Positions 53,979-64,000 are shown, counted from the first letter of the stretch. The stretch: DNA of 64,000 nt from Nonlabens dokdonensis DSW-6 (GCF_000332115.1 NC_020156.1:62001-126000), one strand, 5' to 3'. Translations and numbers: made by a program. The notes: generated by a model from the sequence alone, not told the origin.

Positions 53979-54052
53979 ACTTAATGTTATTGACCTTTAA
54001 TTATTTCTTCTAGATTGATCAATTGAATTAACTTTGTCCCAAAATCAGCATC

Positions 54053-54733
54053 GTGCGCATAGACATTATTACCTTATTACCTGAATTGATTAAGAGTCCT
54101 TTTGAAGCTTCTATTCTTAAAAGAAGTATAGAAAAAGGAATTGTGGACGTGCATATGCATGACTTAAGAAAATACGGTCTTAATAAATACAATCAAGTAG
54201 ACGACTATCAGTACGGTGGTGGCGCCGGCATGGTGATCATGATAGAACCGCTTGATAAAATGATTCATGAACTTAAGGAAGCACGAGATTATGACGAGAT
54301 CATTTATATGACTCCAGATGGTGAGACCTTAAATCAAGGAATCGCAAATCATATCTCTTTAAAAGAGAATATTATGATTATATGCGGTCATTATAAAGGA
54401 ATAGACCAGCGCGTGCGTGATTTATATGTTACTAAAGAGATCTCTATAGGTGATTATGTGCTGTCTGGTGGTGAATTAGGAGCTGCTGTTTTATGCGATG
54501 CGGTCATAAGATTAATTCCTGGCGTGATTAGTGATGAGACTAGTGCATTAACTGATAGTTTTCAAGATGGTTTACTAGCTCCACCTGTTTACACTCGCCC
54601 AGCAGATTATAAAGGTCATAAAGTTCCCGAAATATTGCTGAGTGGTAATCTTAAAAAAATTGAAGAGTGGAGAGAAGATAAAGCCTATGAAAGGACAAAG
54701 AACCGTAGACCAGATCTTTTAAATGAAGATTAA
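54053..54733 (+). CDS. trmD: tRNA (guanine-37-N1)-methyltransferase
   Basis: 226 aa SPOUT methyltransferase with a trefoil knot; motifs [21 protein letters not shown] and [14 protein letters not shown] are intact. GTG start at 54053 ([12 protein letters not shown]). A TAACTTTG box at 54029-54036 may be its -7 element, implying a very short leader. rplS follows after one intervening small gene. Confidence 0.95.
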   Translation: MRIDIITLLPELIKSPFEASILKRSIEKGIVDVHMHDLRKYGLNKYNQVDDYQYGGGAGMVIMIEPLDKMIHELKEARDYDEIIYMTPDGETLNQGIANHISLKENIMIICGHYKGIDQRVRDLYVTKEISIGDYVLSGGELGAAVLCDAVIRLIPGVISDETSALTDSFQDGLLAPPVYTRPADYKGHKVPEILLSGNLKKIEEWREDKAYERTKNRRPDLLNED

Positions 54734-54780
54734 CATAGGTTTTTAGTTAAAAAGTTTTAACTTTACAACACAATATAATT

Positions 54781-55146
54781 ATGAATAGATTTTTACTTAT
54801 AGCATTCCTTAGCGTTTTCATGTTTATCTCTCCGGCCGCAATGATGGCACAAGGTAATAATGTAGCTACCTCAGAAGCTTCACTTATTTCGAGTGAGAAA
54901 GAAGAGCTTGTGGTATTAACTAACCCTGTAAAAGATGGTTACTTAAAGATAGCATTGAACCATTCACAGAATAACGAGCTTTCTTTAACCATTATCAATT
55001 CACTTGGTAAACAAGTTTATAATGCAAAAAGAACGATGAATAGTAAAGAACAGTCCTTTGATGTTTCTAAATTAAGTGCTGGAATTTATTTTTTACGTGT
55101 TAGCACCAACTCCTCAAATTTTGTAAAAAAACTTATTATTAGATAA
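54781..55146 (+). CDS. Mini-protein consisting of signal peptide plus T9SS type A sorting domain
   Basis: 121 aa: signal peptide ending MMAQ at about residue 24, a ~20-residue linker, then a complete T9SS type A C-terminal domain (LTNPVKDGYLKIAL, LSLTIINSLGKQVYNAK, LSAGIYFLRV, KKLIIR). There is no cargo domain. It could be a free sorting-domain protein, a structural surface peptide or a remnant of a longer gene. Lies between trmD and rplS. Confidence 0.85.
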   Translation: MNRFLLIAFLSVFMFISPAAMMAQGNNVATSEASLISSEKEELVVLTNPVKDGYLKIALNHSQNNELSLTIINSLGKQVYNAKRTMNSKEQSFDVSKLSAGIYFLRVSTNSSNFVKKLIIR

Positions 55147-55167
55147 GTTTTTTAATTCTTATTTTTA

Positions 55168-55198
55168 TTTGTCATTTAAATTGAAGTTTGTATTTTTG
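55168..55198 (+). promoter_or_regulatory. Promoter of rplS
   Basis: TTTG (55168-55171), 19 bases, TATTTTTG (55191-55198): an exact match to the Bacteroidota consensus. Confidence 0.85.
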
Positions 55199-55210
55199 CA
55201 ATCCGTAAAA

Positions 55211-55242
55211 ATCAACCTCTGACGATAATCGTGAATGTTGAT
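55211..55242 (+). ncRNA. Structured rplS leader, candidate r-protein regulatory element
   Basis: Outer stem ATCAAC (55211-55216) / GTTGAT (55237-55242) encloses an inner stem ACGAT (55222-55226) / ATCGT (55228-55232). It begins about ten bases after the predicted transcription start and ends 31 bases before the rplS ATG. Placement fits an autoregulatory ribosomal-protein leader, but I cannot confirm a known family. Confidence 0.5.
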
Positions 55243-55273
55243 CCATTACTACAACCTATTAATTCCAAATTAG

Positions 55274-55627
55274 ATGGAAAATTTAGTAAAATTCGTTCAA
55301 GACGAATTCATAGAAAGAAAAGATTTACCAAAATTCTCAGCAGGTGATACCATCACTGTTTATTACGAGATTAAAGAAGGTGAAAAAAGCCGTACACAGT
55401 TTTTCCGTGGTGTTGTACTTCAGTTAAGAGGAACTGGTCACACAAAAACTTTTACGATTAGAAAAATGTCTGGCGGCATCGGTGTAGAACGTATCTTCCC
55501 TGTGAACTTACCTGCCATTCAAAAAATTGAAATCAACAAGCAAGGTGCTGTACGTAGAAAACGTATTTTCTACTTCAGAGAACTTACTGGTAAGAAAGCA
55601 CGTATCAAAGAAGCAAGAAGAAAATAA
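55274..55627 (+). CDS. rplS: 50S ribosomal protein bL19
   Basis: 117 aa, full length, with GDTITVYYEIKEGEKSRTQ, FRGVVLQLRG and SGGIGVERIFPVNLPAI, KQGAVRRKRIFYFREL. Sits at the 30S-50S interface. It has its own consensus promoter and structured leader; a terminator follows at 55647-55675. Confidence 0.97.
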   Translation: MENLVKFVQDEFIERKDLPKFSAGDTITVYYEIKEGEKSRTQFFRGVVLQLRGTGHTKTFTIRKMSGGIGVERIFPVNLPAIQKIEINKQGAVRRKRIFYFRELTGKKARIKEARRK

Positions 55628-55646
55628 TCTTCTTTCTCATACTTAT

Positions 55647-55675
55647 AAAAGCTGTCCAAAAGGGCAGCTTTTTTT
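55647..55675 (+). terminator. Rho-independent terminator of rplS
   Basis: AAAAGCTGTCC AAAA GGGCAGCTTTTTTT: 7-bp stem with one G-U and a clear T tract. Confidence 0.88.
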
Positions 55676-55722
55676 ATACCACTAATTCAAAATTGCTTTT
55701 GCTATCGTTTTTGAAAAAGTAC

Positions 55723-55736
55723 GCTTTCGCGAAAGC
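55723..55736. repeat. Palindrome GCTTTCGCGAAAGC, copy 12 (intergenic)
   Basis: Perfect copy in the 350-base gap between rplS and icd, flanked TACG / CGAGA. Apart from the rplS terminator, this palindrome and the icd promoter I see nothing else in the gap. Confidence 0.95.
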
Positions 55737-55876
55737 GAGAAAAAAACCAAGCTATTCATACAACTATTGAGTATTTCATAATTTCAGGGCGTCCAAATTA
55801 ATATTTAAACAATTTGAACCTTCTTAAAATAGCAATTTCGCATTGCATTTGTTATCACAAGCATAAGCTAAAGCTC

Positions 55877-55907
55877 TTTTAAAAATCTAGTTGAAACCTT
55901 ATCTTTG
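55877..55907 (+). promoter_or_regulatory. Promoter of icd
   Basis: TTTT (55877-55880), 19 bases, TATCTTTG (55900-55907); one mismatch in the -33 box. Leader of about 62 bases before ATG 55977. Confidence 0.7.
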
Positions 55908-55973
55908 CATTTCTCGTGAATTGAGGCATAATCGTTAAAAAACGATTATTAATAATTAATTATAATCCCATAA

Positions 55974-58196
<2,223 letters not shown>

Positions 58197-58223
58197 TCTT
58201 TAATTCATTAGATTATTTTTTTT

Positions 58224-58255
58224 AAAATTCCTCGAGCATAGCTTGGGGAATTTTT
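58224..58255 (+). terminator. Terminator of icd
   Basis: AAAATTCC ... GGGGAATTTTT with inner GAGC/GCTT pairing and a T tract, 28 bases after the icd stop. Confidence 0.75.
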
Positions 58256-58364
58256 ATTTTGCAGCAGTTAAAATTTGACAGTTCACACTCTTTTTGAGAC
58301 AGTTGAGTAAATAATCTAGATAGTTTACTTTCATAGTTCGTTATCTTTATAGAAACAAGCAACC

Positions 58365-58769
58365 ATGACAGACCATTATTCTACTTTATATACCGTATTG
58401 ATGTACACGCATCTCATCACAGTGATTCCTTGCGTTTTTGTAGGAGCTTATTTACTATTCTTCAGAAAAGGAACCAGATGGCATAAGTTACTAGGTAAGT
58501 ATTACATGCTTTCCATGGTCATTACCGCCATTGTTTCATTATTTATGCCTGCGATGGTTGGACCACAATTTTTAGGACATTTTGGGTGGATTCATTTGTT
58601 TAGTTTTCTAACTCTTTGGTCTATTCCTACCGCTTTAATTGCCGTAAGAAAAGGACAAATCAAAAAACATAAAATAAAAATGGTGCTGCTTTACATAGGA
58701 GCGTTAATGATTGCAGGCGGTTTTACATTTGTACCTGGAAGATATTTGTACGAGGTGTTTTTTACATAG
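58365..58769 (+). CDS. DUF2306-like four-helix membrane protein
   Basis: 134 aa, four helices, with the His/Gly pattern of DUF2306 (YTHLITVIPCVFVGAYLL, RKGTRWHKLLGKYY, GHFGWIHLFS, KKHKIKM). The conserved histidines suggest metal or heme proximity but function is unknown. A TATCTTTA box at 58344 region precedes the ATG. Confidence 0.72.
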   Translation: MTDHYSTLYTVLMYTHLITVIPCVFVGAYLLFFRKGTRWHKLLGKYYMLSMVITAIVSLFMPAMVGPQFLGHFGWIHLFSFLTLWSIPTALIAVRKGQIKKHKIKMVLLYIGALMIAGGFTFVPGRYLYEVFFT

Positions 58770-58789
58770 TGTTATTATGTTGTAATCTC

Positions 58790-58803
58790 GCTTTCGCGAA
58801 AGC
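58790..58803. repeat. Palindrome GCTTTCGCGAAAGC, copy 13 (intergenic)
   Basis: Perfect copy 21 bases after the stop of the DUF2306-like gene, with flanks AATCTCG / CGGAAC. Confidence 0.95.
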
Positions 58804-58827
58804 GGAACTTCTCAAAATAGAAATCAT

Positions 58828-58865
58828 AAAAAAAGGGAACTACCTGTAGAAGTAATTCCCTTTTT
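58828..58865. terminator. Bidirectional terminator
   Basis: AAAAAGGGAACTAC / GTAATTCCCTTTTT stem (one mismatch) around CTGTAGAA, between the DUF2306-like gene and the convergent MBL gene. Confidence 0.82.
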
Positions 58866-58884
58866 ACTGATTTTAAGTGAGGTA

Positions 58885-59682
58885 CTATCCTTTTATAGGA
58901 TACCATTCCATTAAAGTTACCTCAATATCGTCGTTCTTTTCATTTACCATAGACTTAAATTTTTCTACATCCTGAAAACCATCAGTACCTCTGTAATGAT
59001 AAGGAATTACTTCTTTAGGAGTGAAATCTAATACGGCGCTTGCAGCTTGATTGATATCCATCGTGTATGGTAAATTCATACACACAAAAGCTTTATCAAT
59101 GTTATCTAAAGATCGCATCTCTGGAATATCTTCTGTATCGCCAGATATATATACTCTGTAACCGTTTTTCTCAAGTACATAACCATTACCTCTACCTTTT
59201 ACGTGTTTATCTAGTCTTCCTTCTGTAATATTATACATAGGAATAGCTGTAATTTTTAATTCATTTCTTGTAGTAGTTTCACCGTTATTAACAACTATTA
59301 GAGGCTTTAAATCGTCAGATAATTTATCAGAAACAGCTTGAGGTGCAAAAAGAAAATTCTTCTCTGTTTTTACCGACTTAAGTGTTTCTTCATTCATATG
59401 GTCTCCATGAATATCAGTCACTAAGATAATTTCAGCCTCTGGCATACCTTCAAAAGAGGCTGCTCCACCTACAGGATCTACATAAATAATCTGTCCGTCC
59501 CAGTTCATTACAAAAGTAGCATGTGAAATAGGCATTATTTCAATCTCGTTCATGGCTTCTTCACTGTTCTCTGTAACTACCTCTGAGGTCATCGTTTCTT
59601 CCTCGACAACTTCTTCTTTATTTTCTTTACATGAAGCGGCTAGTAATGAAACAGCCATTAATGTGATCCATAATTTTTTCAT
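58885..59682 (-). CDS. MBL-fold metallo-hydrolase lipoprotein
   Basis: 265 aa. Lipobox LAASC (Cys at 18), a Glu/Thr-rich linker, then an UlaG/RomA-like metallo-beta-lactamase fold: ISHATFVMNWDGQIIYVDPVGG (split here over residues ~52-73), TDIHGDHM, YISGDTEDIPEM and VIPYHYRGTDGF. Exported hydrolase of unknown substrate. A minus-strand TAACTTTG box at 59705-59712 is a candidate promoter element. Confidence 0.87.
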   Translation of the reverse strand: MKKLWITLMAVSLLAASCKENKEEVVEEETMTSEVVTENSEEAMNEIEIMPISHATFVMNWDGQIIYVDPVGGAASFEGMPEAEIILVTDIHGDHMNEETLKSVKTEKNFLFAPQAVSDKLSDDLKPLIVVNNGETTTRNELKITAIPMYNITEGRLDKHVKGRGNGYVLEKNGYRVYISGDTEDIPEMRSLDNIDKAFVCMNLPYTMDINQAASAVLDFTPKEVIPYHYRGTDGFQDVEKFKSMVNEKNDDIEVTLMEWYPIKG

Positions 59683-59704
59683 TTGATTAATTTTTAAGTT
59701 GATC

Positions 59705-59712
59705 CAAAGTTA
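59705..59712 (-). promoter_or_regulatory. Candidate -7 element of the MBL lipoprotein gene
   Basis: Minus-strand TAACTTTG fits TANNTTTG, 22 bases upstream of the ATG; -33 box unclear. Confidence 0.45.
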
Positions 59713-59766
59713 TAGACACCTCAATTGTTTTTAGCCAAAATAAAATTAAAATCAATGGTAGTCGCT

Positions 59767-60042
59767 TTAAGAATAAATGAAGTACACCAAAACATAAAAG
59801 ATCACACAAGCAATCAAACCAATTATAGACCTCAAAAAGTACTTTTTCTTTAAATCATTGATTTGTAACTGACCCAACTCTGAAGATCGTTCTTTACGAT
59901 CCATATTTTGGAACTCTTTTCTGAAACTAGAAAGGTTTTTCAATACAAACAACAACCAAAAAACGGTTAAGAAAATTGGCAGAAACATTAATTGCCAATT
60001 ATCTGAAAAAGAATATAAACCTACCATACTAAGGAAGGTCAT
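59767..60042 (-). CDS. Small two-helix membrane protein
   Basis: 91 aa with hydrophobic segments at ~12-35 and ~70-90 and a Lys/Glu/Arg linker. It overlaps the 3' end of hutG by 14 bases, implying co-transcription. No known family. Confidence 0.65.
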   Translation of the reverse strand: MTFLSMVGLYSFSDNWQLMFLPIFLTVFWLLFVLKNLSSFRKEFQNMDRKERSSELGQLQINDLKKKYFLRSIIGLIACVIFYVLVYFIYS

Positions 60043-61048
60043 TTACTAAAGTTGCTAGCGCCTTACCTACTTGGTTTTCATAACCATATTTTGGTGCTGC
60101 CTCACATATATGAATGTATGTAGGAAAAGAAGATGCTTGCTTAATAATCTCGCTTATTAAACTTCTTACTTCTTGAAATGAATACCCTACTGGAGATTGC
60201 GCACTAGATGGAAAATTTGCCACTACGTCCATATCTATTTCTAAAGAAAATCTTGATGAGTCTATATGTTGAAGCGCTACTTGAGCAGCGCTATCTGCAA
60301 GACCATTAATGGATCCATAGGGACTATAATTGATATTTAAATTTGAGTCTATAAGATCCACCATAGGCTGGCTCAAATAATTTTCTTGAATACCTAGTAT
60401 ATAGTAAGACTTTAAATAACCATCATGAATTGCATGATTAAAACCATTGCCACTATGCCTTCCTTTTGCAGCTCTTAGATCTGTATGTGCATCTATATTA
60501 ATACAATCTACTGGTTTAGAATAACCACAAGCTCTAAGTAATGGATAACAATTATTATGTCCACCACCTATAACTATGGGTACTTTACCAGCTTCCATAA
60601 TTTTAGTAGCGATTTCACTCACTCGCTGATCTAACAAAGAAACAAGGTCACTAAACTGTTTTCTATCTTTATGTTTTGATGGATTCAAATCCTTTGCCTG
60701 ATTCATTAAATCTTCTGTGAATACATTTCCTAAAATACAAAAGCGACTTACATCATTAACTGATGTTTGTTGTAAGCTCAAAAAGGATTTCAAAAAAGCG
60801 TTCCACGCTTCACTCGCGCCTGCTCTACCCATATTTGCGCGCACTCCTATGTCTTCTGGAATACCAATGAGAATATATTTTGCTTTCACGTTAGAAAGTT
60901 CTTCAGTATCAACACAAATTTCTAGGGATTGAGCAAAAGAAATTGCGTCATCTTCTGATTCTAAACTATCTGCATCATTCAGATCATAACGATTAGAAAC
61001 ATAATGATCTCGATGCTCTTCTGTAAAAAGGGTAAAATGCTTGCTCAT
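60029..61048 (-). CDS. hutG: Formimidoylglutamase-like arginase-family hydrolase
   Basis: 339 aa. Metal-site motifs of the arginase/agmatinase fold: GGGHNNCYPL, NIDAHTDLR and LEIDMDVVANFPSSAQSP. It cleaves formimino-glutamate to glutamate and formamide in histidine degradation; the neighbouring hutI supports this assignment over arginase. A minus-strand TATTTTTG box at 61059-61066 lies 11 bases before the ATG. Confidence 0.87.
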   Translation of the reverse strand: MSKHFTLFTEEHRDHYVSNRYDLNDADSLESEDDAISFAQSLEICVDTEELSNVKAKYILIGIPEDIGVRANMGRAGASEAWNAFLKSFLSLQQTSVNDVSRFCILGNVFTEDLMNQAKDLNPSKHKDRKQFSDLVSLLDQRVSEIATKIMEAGKVPIVIGGGHNNCYPLLRACGYSKPVDCINIDAHTDLRAAKGRHSGNGFNHAIHDGYLKSYYILGIQENYLSQPMVDLIDSNLNINYSPYGSINGLADSAAQVALQHIDSSRFSLEIDMDVVANFPSSAQSPVGYSFQEVRSLISEIIKQASSFPTYIHICEAAPKYGYENQVGKALATLVNDLP

Positions 61049-61165
61049 AACTTCAATTCAAAAATATGATATTTAACTATAACGTCATTATTATATTTTA
61101 CTAGTAGACTGAACATAAACACTATATGATAAATCTCTCCTAATTTAAACCAAGGTGTAATAAAG

Positions 61166-61184
61166 TCCTTTCCTTTGGAAAGGA
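61166..61184. terminator. Hairpin downstream of hutI
   Basis: TCCTTTCC TTT GGAAAGGA, perfect 8-bp arms, 12 bases past the hutI stop on the minus strand. It resembles the stem of the DUF559-associated repeat. Otherwise 61049-61195 is featureless. Confidence 0.6.
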
Positions 61185-61195
61185 TTTAGGATAGG

Positions 61196-62446
61196 CTAAA
61201 TAAATACCCCATCAATAACCACTTGATCAATCACAACCTGACCAAAATTATAAGGAACAGCAGCTATACTCTCAATATTCTTAAAGATCAAAAGATTGGC
61301 TCTTTTTCCCTTAGTAATACTACCTAATTCATCTTGCATTTCTAAAGCATGAGCTGCATTCACTGTTAACGCATTAAAAGCACGTTGTGGTGTCATCTTC
61401 ATTTTTATGCAGGCTAATGAGAATACAAAATTTAAATTTCCAGATGGCGTACTTCCTGGGTTGTAATCACTTGCCAGAGAAACAGCAATATCTCGATCGA
61501 TCATTTCATTTACAGGGGCATAATCTAATCCTAGAAAAAACGAACAGCTAGGTAATGCCGTGGCAATTGTTTTTGCCTTTGATAACGCCATAAAATCTGT
61601 CGATTCCATCACTTCCAGGTGATCGACACTTACTGCTCCTGCTTTTACAGCAGCATCGATAGCGCCCAAAGAAGTAAACTGATTCACATGAACTTTTGCT
61701 TTTAAACCATAAGCACTTCCTGCCTCAATAATGCGCAACATCTCATCTACTGTAAAATAATTGGTCTCGCAAAAAACATCAATATAATCGGCTAGTTTTT
61801 CTTCGCCTATTTTAGGCAACATCTCATGAATAATCAACTTGATATATCCTTCTCGATCATTCTTATATTTCTCAGGAAAAGCATGTGCTCCCAGAAAAGT
61901 TCTTTTAATTGGTATAATATGATGGGTGGTTGTTCCGCTTTCGCGCAAGCGAGATACAACTCTCAATATTTTCAATTCACTTTCTACACTCAGTCCATAA
62001 CCACTTTTAATTTCTATAGCAGTAGTTCCTTGAGCAACGACTTCATCCAGTCGTAAACGAGCTTGTTCAAAAAGCTCATCTTCTGTCATTTTTCCTAAAG
62101 CGGCCGCACTATTCAGAATACCACCACCACGGACAGCAATTTCTTCATAAGTCAATCCATGAATTCTATCTTCAAATTCCTTCTCACGCGTACCTGCAAA
62201 TACTAAATGTGTATGACTATCTACATAACCTGGAGTAATGATTTTACCGGTGCAATCATAAACTTCTTCTGCAGGATGTGGATGAAATTCATCCATACTT
62301 CCATAATCTTTGATGAGACCATCTTCTATCCATAAAAAGGCGTTTTTGATAGAAGGCAATTCATCCATCTGTTTGCCACGTAAGAGATCTTTTCCATGTT
62401 CGCGTACTTGAATTAATTCCTTGATATTTGTAAAAAGTGTGCTCAT
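61196..62446 (-). CDS. hutI: Imidazolonepropionase
   Basis: 416 aa from the ATG ending at 62446 (MSTLFTNIKELIQVRE). Amidohydrolase with HTH in YVDSHTHLVFAG, IKSGYGL, KVHVNQF and ASDYNPGSTPSGN. Third step of histidine degradation, feeding hutG. hutH and hutU are not in view. Residues 166-170 (RLRES) correspond to a degenerate palindrome copy. Confidence 0.94.
   Translation of the reverse strand: MSTLFTNIKELIQVREHGKDLLRGKQMDELPSIKNAFLWIEDGLIKDYGSMDEFHPHPAEEVYDCTGKIITPGYVDSHTHLVFAGTREKEFEDRIHGLTYEEIAVRGGGILNSAAALGKMTEDELFEQARLRLDEVVAQGTTAIEIKSGYGLSVESELKILRVVSRLRESGTTTHHIIPIKRTFLGAHAFPEKYKNDREGYIKLIIHEMLPKIGEEKLADYIDVFCETNYFTVDEMLRIIEAGSAYGLKAKVHVNQFTSLGAIDAAVKAGAVSVDHLEVMESTDFMALSKAKTIATALPSCSFFLGLDYAPVNEMIDRDIAVSLASDYNPGSTPSGNLNFVFSLACIKMKMTPQRAFNALTVNAAHALEMQDELGSITKGKRANLLIFKNIESIAAVPYNFGQVVIDQVVIDGVFI
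61937..61950. repeat. Degenerate palindrome copy (GCTTTCGCGCAAGC) in hutI
   Basis: One substitution from the 14-bp core with TTCCG and CGAGAT flanks retained; read RLRES where other copies read RFRES. Confidence 0.85.
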
Positions 62447-62500
62447 AGCGTGAAGATAATTAACTCTCAAATAATAAAAGGAACTTTATACGATCAATTA

Positions 62501-62508
62501 TAACTTTG
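62501..62508 (+). promoter_or_regulatory. Candidate -7 element for the PLP enzyme gene
   Basis: TAACTTTG fits TANNTTTG, about 65 bases before ATG 62574. The -33 match is poor. Confidence 0.4.
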
Positions 62509-62573
62509 CGCAAAGTCTCATATTTCACATTTAATTTACTTTTACCACTTACTATCTTAGTAATTTCGACACC

Positions 62574-63728
62574 ATGAAAGAAAAACAGCATCCTAATTAC
62601 CTTTGCGTCCATGCTGGACAGTTAAAAGACACGATTTACGGTGGCGCGACAGCTCCTATTTACACATCAACTGCTTATGATTACCGCGGTGAAGGAACAA
62701 ATTTATATCCGCGTTATTTCAACACACCTAATCAGGTAGCGTTAGGTAAGAAAATGGCAGCTTTAGAACATACAGAGGCTGGAATGATTTTCGGTAGTGG
62801 TATGGCTGCAATTAGTGCCGTTTTTCTCGCATTTTTAAAAACTGGTGATCACATCATTTTACAACGAGCCATTTATGGCGGTACATCACATTTTGTCGCG
62901 GCAGAATTTGAGAAACTAGGTATTGAGTTCACCATGATCGAACATGTAAATAAAGAAAGCTTGCAAACTGCCTTAAAGTCCAGTACTAAAATGGTGTACA
63001 TGGAAACACCTAGTAATCCGTTATTAGAGGTTACAGATATGACTTTGGTTTCCGCTTTCGCGAAAGCGAACTCCTTAACAAGCGTCATTGACAATACTTT
63101 TGCTTCTCCTATTAATCAGAATCCAGCCGATTTTGGTATCGATATCATTATACATAGTGCGACTAAATATTTAGGCGGTCACAGCGATATTTGTGCAGGA
63201 ACGGTAAGTTGTAGTCAGCAGCACATGGATCAACTGTGGAAAACTGCAAAAAATTATGGAGGAAGTTTAAGTGACCAGACTGTTTACCTTTTAGAGCGAA
63301 GTATAAAAACTTTAGGATTAAGAGTGAAGCAACAATCTAAAACCGCAAAGAAAATAGCGCGGTTTTTAGAAAAGCATCCCGACATAAAAAAAGTAAATTA
63401 TCCAGGATTAAAATCTCATCCACAATACACACTTGCCAAAAAGCAAATGAAAGCATATGGCGGCATGATGTCATTTGAATTAGAAGATCATATAAATGAA
63501 ACCCTTTTCTTAGAGCTACTAGAGGTCATATTTCCAGCATTGAGCCTTGCTGGTGTGGAGAGTACAATTTTAGCACCTACCACTACTTCTCACAGCTTAT
63601 TAACTCCAGAAGAAAGAAAAGAACAAGGCATCTCTGATCGACTTTTGAGGTTTTCTGTAGGAATAGAAGAAGCCAGCATCCTAATAGCCGACCTTGAAAA
63701 CGCCATCAATAACAGTAGAAGTAAATAA
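62574..63728 (+). CDS. Cys/Met-metabolism PLP-dependent lyase or synthase
   Basis: 384 aa of the cystathionine gamma-synthase/beta-lyase/methionine gamma-lyase family: GAATAPIYTSTAY-like start, RYFNTPNQVALGKKMAALE, FGSGMAAI, YMETPSNPLLEVTD, the PLP lysine in SATKYLGGHSD and the C-terminal FSVGIEEASILIADLE. Which reaction it performs cannot be settled here. Residues 161-165 (AFAKA) are palindrome-encoded, replacing the helix residues just before VIDNTFASP. Confidence 0.88.
   Translation: MKEKQHPNYLCVHAGQLKDTIYGGATAPIYTSTAYDYRGEGTNLYPRYFNTPNQVALGKKMAALEHTEAGMIFGSGMAAISAVFLAFLKTGDHIILQRAIYGGTSHFVAAEFEKLGIEFTMIEHVNKESLQTALKSSTKMVYMETPSNPLLEVTDMTLVSAFAKANSLTSVIDNTFASPINQNPADFGIDIIIHSATKYLGGHSDICAGTVSCSQQHMDQLWKTAKNYGGSLSDQTVYLLERSIKTLGLRVKQQSKTAKKIARFLEKHPDIKKVNYPGLKSHPQYTLAKKQMKAYGGMMSFELEDHINETLFLELLEVIFPALSLAGVESTILAPTTTSHSLLTPEERKEQGISDRLLRFSVGIEEASILIADLENAINNSRSK
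63054..63067. repeat. Palindrome GCTTTCGCGAAAGC, copy 14 (in PLP enzyme gene)
   Basis: Perfect copy, AFAKA frame, flanked TTTCC / CGAAC. Confidence 0.95.
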
Positions 63729-63748
63729 ATACCTTTGTTTTAAGGTAT
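63729..63748 (+). terminator. Short hairpin after the PLP enzyme gene
   Basis: ATACCTT TGTTTT AAGGTAT, a 7-bp stem directly following the stop codon; no strong T tract. Confidence 0.45.
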
Positions 63749-63763
63749 AAATCAATATAATCA

Positions 63764-63838
63764 AAAACTCCTTTCCTTAGAAAAGAAAAGGTGGCTTACA
63801 CGAGCGGTAGCGAGTTTTAGTCGGAAAGGTTGAAAGAT
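63764..63838. repeat. DUF559-associated repeat R, copy 4 (right-hand part)
   Basis: Hairpin CCTTTCCTT AGAA AAGAAAAGG (63770-63791), GAGCGGTAGCGAG block, GGTCGG-like TAGTCGGAAAGG, and an end GGTTGAAAGAT at 63828-63838 that is the complement of the CATCTTTCAACC start of copies 1-3. Confidence 0.8.
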
Positions 63839-63870
63839 ATTAGTTTCAAACGTTGAAGCTGCTTAGTTGG

Positions 63871-63945
63871 GATGAACGGCTTAAGAACATAAGAAATGAA
63901 ATAATGCGATTGACAAAAGCAGAAAAAATTATTAATTACCACTAA
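63871..63945 (+). pseudogene. Truncated DUF559-like relic
   Basis: In-frame codons WDERLKNIRNEIMRLTKAEK followed by IINYH and TAA resemble the DUF559 N-terminal pattern (here RKSLRKNLTPAEAFLWNEL at 8540). The frame ends exactly where the next repeat copy begins, so the gene is cut off by repeat R copy 5. Confidence 0.55.
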
Positions 63946-64000
63946 AAAAACTCCTTTCCTTAGAAAAGGAAAGGTGGCTAACACGAGCGATAGCGAGTTT
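63946..64000. repeat. DUF559-associated repeat R, copy 5 (runs off window)
   Basis: Perfect 9-bp-stem hairpin at 63953-63974 followed by GGTGGC and GAGCGATAGCGAGTTT; continues beyond base 64000. Confidence 0.82.

Overview
The window looks like chromosomal DNA of a marine-type member of the Flavobacteriaceae (Bacteroidota). It is AT-rich and carries T9SS (Por) sorting domains and a PorV/PorQ-like protein. A CAL67264-family mini membrane protein, ECF sigma/Spy-like operons and DUF559, DUF4230 and GSCFA genes are also present. Promoters match the Bacteroidota TTTG-N19-TANNTTTG consensus. Genus is not provable here; a Nonlabens/Dokdonia-like organism would fit. I saw no rRNA, tRNA, CRISPR array, prophage or transposase.

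Layout. 1-6.2 kb: meaB followed by an accessory zone of orphan AT-rich genes, an AraC-type 7TM regulator and a serine hydrolase, separated by two displaced copies of the meaB 3' end. 6.4-8.3 kb: M1 aminopeptidase lipoprotein. 8.3-9.8 kb: tandem DUF559 genes embedded in palindromic repeats. 9.8-14.2 kb: acyl-CoA oxidase-like enzyme, MarC, OsmC, PAP2. 14.3-15.9 kb: lptB, a ParE/RelE-type toxin-antitoxin pair, then a second diverged lptB 3' end. 16-22 kb: ECF sigma/DUF6768 pair, pssA, PorV/PorQ-like protein, lnt. 22-26 kb: exopolysaccharide cluster (phosphoglycosyltransferase, GT4, Wzy-like). 26-30.5 kb: M23 peptidase operon divergent from alaS. 30.5-35.9 kb: a decaying stretch (YcxB nonsense, start-less ORF, DUF4230 frameshift) with Fic, FNT and GSCFA genes. 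36-42.5 kb: ECF sigma operon, Bax-inhibitor-1 protein, MtfA-like peptidase, ettA. 42.8-47.7 kb: a giant T9SS adhesin-like protein. 47.8-53.9 kb: LemA/TPM genes, BtuF-like protein, BlaI/M56 pair. 54-64 kb: trmD, stand-alone T9SS tail protein, rplS, icd, MBL lipoprotein, hutG/hutI, Cys/Met PLP enzyme, then more DUF559-type repeats.

Three layers of structure are not explained by the genes. (1) A perfect 14-bp palindrome, GCTTTCGCGAAAGC, occurs 14 times (plus one degenerate copy). Eleven copies are inside genes in all three reading frames, and two further loci hold a composite version with nested hairpins inserted at its centre. (2) 3' ends of two housekeeping genes (meaB twice, lptB once) are duplicated downstream with mainly synonymous divergence. 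Each time unrelated accessory genes lie between the intact gene and the displaced tail, which looks like a repeated gene-end capture process. (3) DUF559 endonuclease-like genes sit between copies of a hairpin repeat, with the same A7 frameshift in both copies and a truncated DUF559 relic in another copy pair at the right edge.

Regulation that can be read directly includes a BlaI promoter with three AACTA-N6-TAGTT operators at an exact 20-bp pitch, and a structured rplS leader.
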